Below are positions 44,069 through 53,703 of a DNA stretch of 64,000 bases, one piece after another (the first letter of the stretch is position 1; each line of letters starts with the position of its first letter). Below the pieces are notes generated by a model, which had not been told where the DNA came from, did no database searches, and saw only the letters and a list, made by a program, of their open reading frames with translations. A program made the position numbers and the translations under genes. Origin of the DNA: Oikopleura dioica (lineage: Eukaryota > Chordata > Appendicularia > Copelata > Oikopleuridae); contig OU015569.1 of assembly GCA_907165135.1 (NCBI GenBank), forward strand, positions 11,656,501-11,720,500, read 5' to 3'.

Positions 44069-44707
44069 AACGGCTTATCTTCTGCAATTTTTATGTGAAA
44101 AAAGACAGGAAAAGCCGAAATAAAGCATTTTGCGTCCGGATCAATGAATCAAAAAAATCTCCAAAGATGACTTCAATTCACAGTTCACACCAGGATCGGA
44201 GCTAGAAACTACTGTAGTTTCAGAAACATTCATTCAATATCTGGCTTTGAGAAGCAAAGTGATGCGACTCCGAGCGAGCTTACTGTTCCAGCTTTGTAAA
44301 TGAAAAATGAAACATGTTCAATTTTGTAAAAATGATCAGAAAAAAAGGTGAAAATGGAGAAAATCACTGAAGACTGGCATATATCAATGAAGACCCTTGT
44401 AAACTTGATTTCATCAAACAAAATAAAATTCTAAAAATGCTCAGTTGATTGTTGTTTTTACTATTATCTAAAAAAGATATGCTCAATAAATCTATTCAAA
44501 ATCATTGTCGAGTCCCGCTAAATCGTCAAAAAGCTAAGCCGCCCAGCGTTGTGCAAGTTAGCGCCGGGGCGGTACTTTTATATTCATGTAATAAAATTCA
44601 TATAAAGTGGCTTCATCATAGCCTATAATAGCATATCTTCCTATAATTTATAGGATTATGCATGCTAAAGACTTGAAGGAAAATTGGGGTCTATTCCGGA
44701 CATTTAA
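44069..44707. other. Intergenic, no gene seen
   Basis: Probably 3'UTR of the upstream gene up to the AATAAA near 44422, then AT-rich DNA up to the duplication boundary. Confidence 0.4.
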
Positions 44708-45370
44708 AACTCTGAAAACGCGCAAAGAAATGATTGATTCCGCGCATCAATCATTTGAATCGGCATTTAAAATAATTTAAAGTCTTCAGCAGCAATCTTC
44801 TTATCTCCTCAGAGCTTTGGCTTTCAGAATGAAATCTTCTGATCTCTTCCTTTTTCACTTTTTTCTTTCAATTTCAGAGGCTTCCGGAATCGAGAATTGT
44901 ACCAAAGAAGCTTGCGCTATCGTAATTTTACTTGAGAATTTTGGCACTTTTATGCGTTTTCTAGTGTTACGACCATCTTTATTTTTCAAGCAAAAAATCA
45001 AAAGGATGCGAAAATTTACTCAACCTTCAAAATTGCTGCTCAAGACACATAACCGACAAAGATCTTCTTTCCTACACAAAGTTCTGCTTGAAAAATGAGC
45101 TCATCTACGTCGCCTGGATTTATGATGCCTTCAAAGTCGTTCTTGACAAGACTCATTTGAGCGATGCTGAGTACGAACTCGCGAATCAAAGACTTAGGCT
45201 GGAGGAAATTTGCCCCAACTGTACAACTTGCGATAGTGAAGAACAGGTCATGTCTGGTGAGTTTTGTTTTCGATGAAAATTCGATGAGTTTTTCTAGTGA
45301 AAATCATGTTTGTTTATTGCTTCGTTGGATTGATGTGCATTCTTGGTTGTTTTGCCAAGGGTTCCGAATT
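44708..45370 (+). repeat. Segmental duplication, copy 1
   Basis: Nearly identical to 49473-50137 (only scattered substitutions), covering the promoter region, two exons and most of a third. The match resumes at about 45709-45770 after copy 1-specific sequence. Confidence 0.93.
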
Positions 45371-45524
45371 TCAATGGAAACTACTACGATCGTCCCCGCT
45401 GTCGTCGTCTGCACGCTGGAAGCTCCGGCGGAAGACGTCCAAAGCAAATACGATTGCAGCCAGAAAACAACATGCTGCTCCGGTACACTCGAAGTCAGAG
45501 GCGGCGATGGCGTGGGAATTCTAG
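44829..45524 (+). CDS. Secreted/membrane Cys-rich protein, copy 1
   Basis: Exons 44829-44921, 44965-45256, 45298-45524. Signal peptide MKSSDLFLFHFFLSISEASG; then a Cys-rich ectodomain (GIENCTKEACAICYDHLYF; LLNLQNCCSRHITDKDLLSY; EEICPNCTTCDSEEQVMS). Then a hydrophobic span, MFVYCFVGLMCILGCFA. After it the frame continues basic (RWKLRRKTSKANTIAARKQH) to a stop at 45524. The alternative frame over the same region (DVQSKYDCSQKTTCCSGTLE) also looks protein-like, so the last exon may be spliced differently. The paralogue at 49594 lacks this tail. The family is not recognised. Confidence 0.62.
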
Positions 45525-45903
45525 AGTTCTGGGAGAATGTCTCTCAGTCCTCACCTTTCATTGAACCAATTCTTTTGTTCGGTTTAAACTCTTACTCTGT
45601 ACATAAAATGCTGCATATTGGACTAGGAGGCTCTTCGGAGTACCGTGTACTAAGGTGTCTTTTGACTTAATATTCCTGTGAATAAAAGAAAAGAAAAGAA
45701 AAAGAAAAAAGCTAATGAAAGACAGTCTATTTATACTTTTGTTAAGAAAACTGTGTGGGAAATCTGAGGGGGTCCATTCAAAAAGCGGAATCAGAAGAAT
45801 TTTATGATCTGCGCGTAAAACCGGCGAGTTGAGCATCATTTCAAAAATAAACTGCTTTTCTTGTTGATTATTATTTCCTTCGAGAAATCATTACAAACAG
45901 CTG

Positions 45904-48281
45904 ATGGATCGAGCAATCGAATTGAACAAGAGAATCTGTTCTTTGGTCGAGCTTCTGGGAGGCGAAGGAATTCCGAGTGTTCTTGATCGAATCGGCGGCG
46001 ATTCCGGCCATAAGACGGCAGGTTTGCAAGAGGCTTCTGAAAAAGAGAAAATGGACGTGAAAAGTCAAGAATCTGATGAGTATTACGAATCTGATGAATT
46101 TTCTGACTCTGACGAGTCTTATGAGTACGAAAAAGTTTCAACTTATCCAGAAGAACTGACAAGAGAAGCTGTTGAGAATTGGCTGGAAGAGTTTCAAAAG
46201 AAATTGAAGAGAGAAACGAGCAGAGATGATTTGGACAGGTTGATTTTGTCGATGGACAGAATGAAATTTGAAGATGATGAGTGTGGTCAATGGGACGAGG
46301 TCATTTTCGAACATGGACAAGGAAAGTTGTCTGGAAGATATGAGGAAGAATGGGAAATAACTTCTTTTCAAAAAATGATTCTTTCGAAAAACCCAGGTTT
46401 CGAGGGACGAATAATTCAACGTTCGGAATTAAAAGAAGAAACCGGAGAATGGGTTCTCGATGAATCTTTGGAATCGATTTCAGTTGGAGGAGAAGCGATT
46501 GTTTTGAAAGAAAAATTTGGAGAATTGGAAGTGGCCGTTCGCGTTCAGGCTTTTGACTTGGCGCTGTTTGTGGGGAATGAAGAATTGGGGTTTGAAATTC
46601 ATCTTTCGGAAGGTATTTTTTGTTTTTTTAAATATTTTTAAGAATACGATATCGCTCAAAACAAAGAAGAAAATTATGCCGGAGTGGTTCCTTTTCACAA
46701 AAACGTGGTCAAGAATTATGTCAACATCGAAGTCTTCTTGAGCTCTGATTTGAGAAAAGAAGACTGTGTTGGATGGATCACGATTATGGAGAAATGCGAC
46801 TCGGATTTGAGGAGCAAATTGAAGAATAATGAGTTGAATTTGGAAGAAAGGAAGAAAATTGCGATTGGCGTCAAAGAGGGATTGGATTATTTGGAGAAAA
46901 TTGGAATTTGGCATTTCGATCGGAAGCCAGAAAATATCCTTTTGAAAAATGGAGAAGCAAAATGGATCGATTTTAGCATTATACACGAAGAGACTGGACG
47001 AGAGAGTTATCGGGAGATGGGATACGCGAGGAGAGGAAGCAGATTTAGAAATAACAGCTGTTTATGTAAGTTTTGAGTTTGTTGAAAAATGCTCGTGTTC
47101 TATCTTTTTTTTCGTAGATGCTGGGTCTCCTGCTTTTTCTTATGGCGCGCAGATAGGCGCAAACTTCGGAGGGAATAGATCTCTTCCTCATATTTTGATT
47201 CTTTGCGAGTGGAAGACGGCCTGGACTCTTTTATTCAAACCAATCGAAGAAAAAGAAAGAGAAATCATCAAAAAAGAACTTGAGGTAAGTCTTTACTTTA
47301 TATAAAAGAAAATATCTTTTCTTAGACTTGCAATGCTGGCTGGCTCTCAAAGAAAAGAAAACCATCCACCGAAGAAATCCAAAACTTGTCAAAAATCATT
47401 TCTCTTGAAAACGCGTCTTCTGATTTTTGCTTGGACGATCCGAATTTGACGAAATCAACTGCCATGGCCAGTCTGAAACAAAAACTGACAAAAAAGATCA
47501 ATTTCGACTTCAAAAATGTTACGAAGAATGTTTTAAACCAAAAAGAAAGCGATCTCTGTGTACCCATTTCTGTTTCGGTGCTTTTGAGATGGACACTCGA
47601 AAATGATTTGAAAGTTGTGTATTGGGAAATGGAAAGATGTTTTACTATTGAAAAAATCTTCACTCAATTGACAATGGTGATTTATCCGCGCAGTTTGGCT
47701 GGCTTCAATCACAATCCGAAATTTGAAGAACAAGAATTTCAAGAGAACAAAATTGAATTGCTTCTTAAAAGATTGAAATTCGGAACCTATTTGAATGAAC
47801 CTGGATGGAAGATGATGATGGATATTTATTTTAGCGAGTTTTCTTATGAAAGACGTTAGTAAATTAATATAAAGTCTAAGAACAAATATTTATTAAATAT
47901 TCAGTCTTTCTCCATCCAAAATTCGTCTTCTCCCGTCCCTTAACAGTCACCGGCGCCTATCTGGAACCCGGCGACGGGAAAACACCACTTTTCCACCAAA
48001 TGGTGCTTGACCGAATCGAATACTCCGATTTCATTCTCCAAAACACTCTCATCGCCCATTCTGACTCTCAGCTCAGAATTCCTGTTTCCAGAGAATACTA
48101 CGTCGATGAAGAAACGATGAGAGACTGTTTCAACAGCTACAACGGTTTCGTCTATTATGGAGACAACAACGAGATTTTAGAGCTTGTCAACGAAGAATTC
48201 AACATGAAAACCGAAAAATGGTATCTTCTGCCTCATGCATATTCAATTACTCTTCGAAGAAAAAGACACTCTCTATCTTAA
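45904..48281 (+). CDS. Divergent protein kinase-like protein with novel C-terminal region
   Basis: Five exons: 45904-46612, 46643-47065, 47118-47284, 47326-47854, 47905-48281; phases agree. An acidic N-terminus (SDEYYESDEFSDSDESYEYE) precedes a kinase-like fold. Its lysine strand reads VAVRV (arginine where lysine is expected). The hinge region is ITIMEKCDSDLRSKLKNN. The catalytic loop HFDRKPENILL keeps Asp, Lys and Asn. The metal-binding motif is IDFS instead of DFG. The segment after it (GSPAFSYGAQIGANFGG) does not carry APE. About 300 further residues follow (STEEIQNLSKIISLENASSD ... VTGAYLEPGDGKTPLFHQMV ... KWYLLPHAYSITLRRKR) with no family I recognise. Activity is uncertain; a pseudokinase or atypical kinase are both possible. 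Confidence 0.83.
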
Positions 48282-48400
48282 ACTTATTCGACTGTTTCTT
48301 TTATCCTACTTTTCTTCGTCTAAATTATCGATAAATGTTTTCAAAAAAAAATGATTAATTTCTAAACAACCGGTTGATATATGGCTTTTTCTTTGATGTC

Positions 48401-49412
48401 TTAAGATGAAAAAAGTGAAAGAAAAAGGTGCAGTAATCTTGTTTTATTATCGATGTACAGTTTGAAGAGATTGTGGCAGGTTGTAGGACAAGTGAAAGAA
48501 GCAGATTTACAAAAAAGGGATTTGACTTGGCAAATGTAGCGGAACTCGCGGTCGCATTTTGAAGGGTACCATTTGTAGCCGAATTGCAGGCCCGCGGACT
48601 GAATGCACCGCTCCGAGCGCTAGAATCGTTGAAAAAAGGGGATGAGTGGTAGAACTTACTGTGGGGCGGATTTCTCCATACCAGTTTTGGAAAGAGCTGT
48701 CAGTGACGGTCGTATTGGCCACCCAGCTGAGGCGATCGCTTTCTTCGTCCAACGACAATCCAACGCAGTAGGAAGTGTCCTGAAAAGTTATTTCAATCAG
48801 TGGTGTTATAAACCTGAGTCAGAGTTTTAAGCTGCTCATTAGAAAGCCGCATAGCGGCCTTTACAAGAACGAAGCCGCAAGCGGCTTCGCCAAATAACCG
48901 TTTGAATTAATTCTCTAAAACTGTCGAAGCCGATTTGCGGCTTCGTTTTTGTTAAAGCCGCTACGCGGCTTTCTGTTGAACATTTTCGAGCCCTGACTCA
49001 GGTTTTTAGCGATGGTTGTCGACCGGAATTTCATTCAATTCGAAGATAATAGCCATCTTGCTTGACTTACATAAGAGCTGCCTCTGATCAAATTCGTGAT
49101 AAACAACATTGTGTCCTCGTCCTTGATCACCGCCAAAGATCCACCCTGTCTGTTACATCTCTGCTCGGCCGCCTCCCACGAGCGCTTGTCCTTGCTCAAG
49201 TTGAAGCAGAAGCTTCCTTTCTTTTCCCGTGGCCGGCGCACCGGAATCGCGCGTCTTTAATCAATTTCTTTGAGCATTTTTGAACTCGGAAAGAGCTTCA
49301 CTTACTTTGTAAGTGATGCTTCGTAAAGTGCGCCACTGCTGAGTTCGACTCGGCCTGGGCGTTGAGGCGTTTTTCGTGCTCTTGGATTAGAGCTTCGTCG
49401 CGGCTTTTCCAT
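48401..49412 (-). CDS. C-type lectin-domain protein
   Basis: Four exons on the minus strand: 49412-49306, 49254-49071, 48779-48660, 48619-48401; phases agree. The C-type lectin fold is clear: GSFCFNLSKDKRSWEAAEQR, C, GGSLAVIKDEDTMLFITNLI, then TSYCVGLSLDEESDRLSWVA, NWYGEIRPT, and ERCIQSAGLQFGYKWYPSKC with FRYICQ. Six cysteines are in the usual order. The EPN/QPD and WND sugar-binding motifs are not seen, so calcium-dependent sugar binding is doubtful. No signal peptide precedes the basic N-terminus (MEKPRRSSNPRARKTPQRPG). The region upstream is the segmental duplication, so the original first exon may be lost. Confidence 0.8.
48807..49023. repeat. Family A MITE, long form (lectin intron)
   Basis: AAACCTGAGTCAGAG ... 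CCCTGACTCAGGTTTTTAGC with AAAGCCGC and GAAGCCGC hairpins. The terminal GGCTCGG parts are lost. Confidence 0.82.
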
Positions 49413-49472
49413 TCCAAGAGTTTCTAAAGCAATCTTTGAAAAATTATGAATTGAAAGAATGGACCTCTAGGC

Positions 49473-50137
49473 AACTCTGAAAACGCGCGAAGAAATGATT
49501 GATTCCGCGCATCAATCATTCGAATCGGCATTTAAAATAATTTAAAGTCTTCAGCGGCAATCTTCTTATCTCCTCAGAGCTTTGGCTTTCCAAATGAAAT
49601 CTTCTGATCTCTTCCTTTTTCACTTTTTTCTATCAATTTCAGAGGCTTCCGGAATCGAGAATTGTACTAAAGAAGCTTGCGCTATCGTAATTTTACTTGA
49701 GAATTTTGGCACTTTTATGCGTTTTCTAGTGCTACGACCATCTTTACTTTTCAAGGAAAAAATCAAAAGGATGCGAAAATTTACTCAACCTTCAAAATTG
49801 CTGCTCAAGACACATAACCAACAAAGATCTTCTTTCCTACACAAAGTTGTGCTTGAAAAATGAGCTCATCTACGTCGCCTGGATTTATGATGCCTTCAAA
49901 GTGGTTCTTGACAAGACTCATTTGAGCGATGCTGAGTACGAACTCGCGAATCAAAGACTTAGGCTGGATGAAATCTGCCCCAACTGTACAACTTGCGATA
50001 GTGAAGAACAGGTCATGTCTGGTAAGTTTTGTTTTCGATGAAAATTCTAAAGTTTTTCTAGTGAAAATCATGTTTGTTTATTGCTTCGTTGGATTGATGT
50101 GCATTCTTGGTTGCTTTGCCGAGGGTTCCGAATTTCG
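49473..50137 (+). repeat. Segmental duplication, copy 2
   Basis: Matches 44708-45370 almost base for base. The left boundary is AACTCTGAAAACGCGC; the right boundary lies in GGTTCCGAATTT. Confidence 0.93.
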
Positions 50138-50309
50138 AGCTAATGAAAGACAGACTATTTATACCTACTTTTTGCTAAGGAACCTGTGTGGGAAACCTGA
50201 GTCAGGGTCCTGGAAAAGCTTTGATAAAAGCCGCTTTTCATCAAAGCATTTCAAGAACCCTGACTCAGGTTTCCTACACAGGGAGCCGAGCCTAGTCTTG
50301 TCTATTTAG
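49594..50309 (+). CDS. Secreted/membrane Cys-rich protein, copy 2 (possibly degraded)
   Basis: Exons 49594-49686, 49730-50021, 50062-50309, parallel to copy 1 with few amino-acid changes. After the span (FVGLMCILGCFAEGSEF) the sequence departs from copy 1 and reads through RANERQTIYTYFLLRNLCGK into a family A element before stopping at 50309. The tail specific to copy 1 is missing. The ectodomain frame is intact, so the copy may still be expressed with a transposon-derived C-terminus, or be a young pseudogene. Confidence 0.55.
50177..50295. repeat. Family A MITE, short form
   Basis: AAGGAACCTGTGTGGGAAAC ... CCTACACAGGGAGCCGAGCC. A decayed counterpart lies at about 45745-45790 in copy 1, so the insertion predates the duplication. 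Confidence 0.85.
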
Positions 50310-50758
50310 GACCCTACTCTATCAATAGAAAGAATTATTAAGGGAGTATCAAACAAATCTGCAACCCTAGAAAGCCGTTGGTTGGCGCTGCTACGAAGAA
50401 TCAAAAGAGCCGGATATTCAATTGCCTTGCAGTGTCGACCAAAAACTCATAATTTCAAAAGAGATCGACAAGCAAACCGGGTTGCCCGTTATTTCACTCA
50501 CTGACAACACAAATTTAATAAAAGTCGAGTACATCTAACTTTTTCGTTTTTAGATTTTATTAATTTGAATATCAGTAATTGCACGGAAATAAATGAACTA
50601 CAGAAAATGAGTGAAGCAGAAAGTAAAAATAATGAGTGACTCATTATGAGTCGCTAAAGTTGTTCTTTTGTTTTTTCAAGTTACAGTTTCTTGAACGAAA
50701 TTGAAAGAAATTGATTATTTTGAGGAGTAAATACAAGAAAAAGGTCTAATAATGTTTT

Positions 50759-53056
50759 CTAACCGGCCTTGCCGAGTTCGGTCTTTATCAAAAGCTTGTT
50801 CGTTCGGTGGATGAAGGAGTCGAGGATCGAAGAAATCGTCCAGACGCCGCCGATGATCGCGCAAACTGACGTGGCGAAATGAACCAACGATCGGCGAGTC
50901 TCCGTCTAATAAAGAATGATAAGGGGGTAGCAGTCGTTGTTTTTATCTTTCTTCTAACGTTTCTTCTGGTGTAAATGTCCTTTGCAAAAGAACCTGTGTC
51001 AGATAAAAGCCGTTTTTGTTAATCTTTTCACTACTGTATGAGTCTGGACTCCTAAGCTGTGTAAGAAACCTGAGTCAGTCTCCTAGAAAAACTTTGAACT
51101 ACAAATTCAATCTAATTTTTCAGCTGAGGCGAAGCAGTTTCGCGGCTGGGTTTTTAAGAAAGCCTCTTTTCATCTTTCATCAAAGCTCTTCTAGGACCCT
51201 GACTCAGGGTTTTTACACTGGTTCCCGAGCTCAGAGTCCAGTAGTAGAGAAAATTCAACCGAAAACGGCTTTTATCGCCGGCTTCATCCTTATTTTTATA
51301 AAAAAAGAACTGTAGCTGTACCTTGATAACTGCAATAGGCGCAATTTCGAAGTGAAAGTTGATGCCTGGAAGTCGACTGCTCATCTGGCTGAGCGCTTTT
51401 TCATGCCGCGTCACCGAGAATTGATTCGTCGCCGTCTGCGTTCCGTCCAGTTTACGGAACTCGGTTGGGATCACCTTGAAGTTGTAGTGCCAGGCCATGT
51501 TCAGCGCCTCAGCTTTGTGCTAGAATTGAAAATTAGAGCAGATCGAAACAGTCAAAACTTACTTCGGAGTTGTCCAGTGGATTTTCTTGGCCGGGGAAGA
51601 CTTCGCCAAAGCTCAAGTGATGGATTGTGTGGCTAAAGAAAGCTTGATGGCAACAGTTGTTATTCGGCATGTTTACCTAGTATCGAAATTCATGTGCTTC
51701 ATCCCTCGAATATCGTGAACAACGCTTCCATCTAAAACGAGCGTCTTTCCAGGCGAAATCTGCAGCGATCCAGAAACTCGATTTACTTCCAAATGTCCGT
51801 GAACGCGGCAACTCTCTCCCAGCGTCTTTTTCAGCTCTTCTTCCAAGTTGAAATGCTCTAAAAACAAAGCCGCTCAGAAAAAATCCTCGAAGACAAGAAT
51901 TACCGTTGACGCACTGGGAGAACTGCTGAGCGCTAGAATCAAACGCCCAGCCCTTGTTTCTATACGCTTGTTGGACTTCTTCGCAGGAATTGCAGCAGGG
52001 GTGTTCCTCCGTTTCCGCACCGTAGCAACTTTGGCACTCGTCTTCTTTCAACGCCAGGCCGGTTTCTTCTTCTTATTTTGGATCAGAGAGAATTTAGCGC
52101 AAACTTTGCTCGGCGATCTGTGTAGAAAGATGACTCAGGGTCCTGAAATAGCTTCGCTAGACCTTTAAAAGATATTGAGACCCTTACTCAGGTTTCTAGA
52201 CAGGTTTTCAAGCTCAGACGCGAAGAAATCAGAAAAATAATATATTTAATTGATGATCCTTTCCTTTCTTTTCATCTTGAAGCTTTTGCGCGTTGATTTC
52301 TTCGACCTTCTCCGAGTTCGAAACTTCTTTTCCGTCCTTCATCCTCGTCTTGAATAGCTGATGTTCCGCGTCTGCTCTGTCTCCCGTCAAATCCATCGCG
52401 TCGATCGAAAAGTAGTTGCATGGCAAACCAGCTACTGTCAGATCCAGGTTTAGCACTAGCTTGCCCCCGCGAGTATTGTCCACTCGTAGCTCCGATACAA
52501 CCTTGAATTTGAGTTCTTTATCTTTCTTAACTTTTCTACAAAACACTGCGCAATTAAGAAATTTTTCCATCAAGCCTCGGATTGGTCGAACAATCAAGAG
52601 TTCCAAATCAATGGAGAAGCGTACCTGATTGTTCGACTGATCAAAGAATGAATAGAAAATGACCATCTGGGCTCAGCAACCTGTGTAAAAACCTGAGTCA
52701 GGGTTCTGAAAGAGCTTTTTATTGGAGCTCTTCCAAAAAACCTGACTCAGGTTTCTACTCAGGTTTCTGAGCCCAAATGGTCGTTACTGAGCGACGCTTC
52801 TGTAGAAAAATATAAATACGAGTAAATAAATTAGTTTAATTCAATATTAAACTTATCAAAATACAATTAGTAAAAAAAATCTGATGTAGAACTCTTCCTC
52901 AGTCGTCAAATAATAATTCAGCTCTGAGAAAAAGAGCAGCATGCAAAGAAGACTGCAGCATATCGTAATTACGGCGCCGGTGACAGTCCTTTCGCGGAAA
53001 TCCTCGACTGGCTTGGTGTACGCGTCAAACTTGCGAATTTGGCTGAGGAAGCCCAT
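50759..53056 (-). CDS. ERGIC3: ERGIC-3 (Erv46-like) cargo receptor of the early secretory pathway
   Basis: Two-span membrane protein cycling between ER and Golgi as an Erv41/Erv46-type cargo receptor. Exons on the minus strand: 53056-52898, 52501-52264, 52071-51904, 51857-51677, 51632-51563, 51529-51322, 50905-50759. Family signatures: QIRKFDAYTKPVEDFRERTV, SELNYYLTTE, LPCNYFSIDAMDLTGD, ECQSCYGAETEEHPCCNSC, EEVQQAYRNKGWAF, SCRVHGHLEVNRVSGSLQI, TNQFSVTRHEK, and the end HFATSVCAIIGGVWTISSIL ... ELGKAG. Introns 1 and 2 lack GT donors; GA-AG introns (donors at 52897 and 52263) restore the conserved joins TTE-VVSELRVD and KK-EEETG. Family A elements occupy three introns. Confidence 0.96.
51047..51234. 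repeat. Family A MITE (ERGIC3 last intron)
   Basis: CTCCTAAGCTGTGTAAG ... TTTTTACACTGGTTCCCGAGC; a somewhat decayed long form. Confidence 0.8.
52108..52217. repeat. Family A MITE (ERGIC3 intron 2)
   Basis: GCTCGGCGATCTGTGTAGAA ... TTTCTAGACAGGTTTTCAAGC. Confidence 0.82.
52667..52775. repeat. Family A MITE (ERGIC3 intron 1)
   Basis: CTGGGCTCAGCAACCTGTG ... CTCAGGTTTCTGAGCCCA. The immediate flanks GACCAT / ATGGTC are inverted copies, so the fold-back extends past the element. Confidence 0.9.
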
Positions 53057-53703
53057 CTTCGATTCGTCGTCAGTTCTCGTTCATCCTTAATTCTTCGGAC
53101 AATTCGCTCCCGAGATGAGAAGCAGCGCCGAGCGACCAATCAGCGCGCGCCATATTTGAACCCGCCTTGACGACGCAAAATTCTACCTATTTTCGCAGTG
53201 TTAGTACCAAAAACTCGCTGGTACTTCTGATGCGACAAAAAGGGTTGAGAATTAAGGGATGGAGACCCTTAATTTCGATTCCCTTTTCGTCCCTCTATTC
53301 TTTCTAATGACCGAAAATTGGGAAATTCTAGCGTCAATTGCTCATCAAATTTGTTGTTTCAAAAATACCAGTTTATTCTTTGGCGCTTGGGATAAGATTA
53401 AGGCTTTCCCATCCTTATTTTCTCTTGAGAAGTAAGGCCGGGAGAGCCTTAATCTCAGCCCTAAATGTCATCAAATAAACCGGCATTGACAGTAAAGTAT
53501 CGCCAGTACCGTATTGCTTGAACAATGAATTTCAATGAGCATTCTCGGCTAGAACTTTCCAATCGGTCGTAAACTAAACTACGAAAAGAAGGTTTTTATA
53601 TTTGCATAATCCACTGACATTTCGACAAGATTCGACACCTGCTCTCAAAAATACGATTCGCAGAGTCATTTCAAGAGTTTTAGAGTTTCAGGAATTTTTA
53701 AAA

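Noticed and set aside
45164..45670. 168-codon plus-strand frame as an independent gene
   Set aside because: Its first half overlaps the better-supported frame of the Cys-rich gene; only its second half may matter, as an alternative tail.
46480..46986. 168-codon minus-strand frame
   Set aside because: It is antisense to kinase-like exons 1 and 2, which are supported by motifs and consistent splicing.
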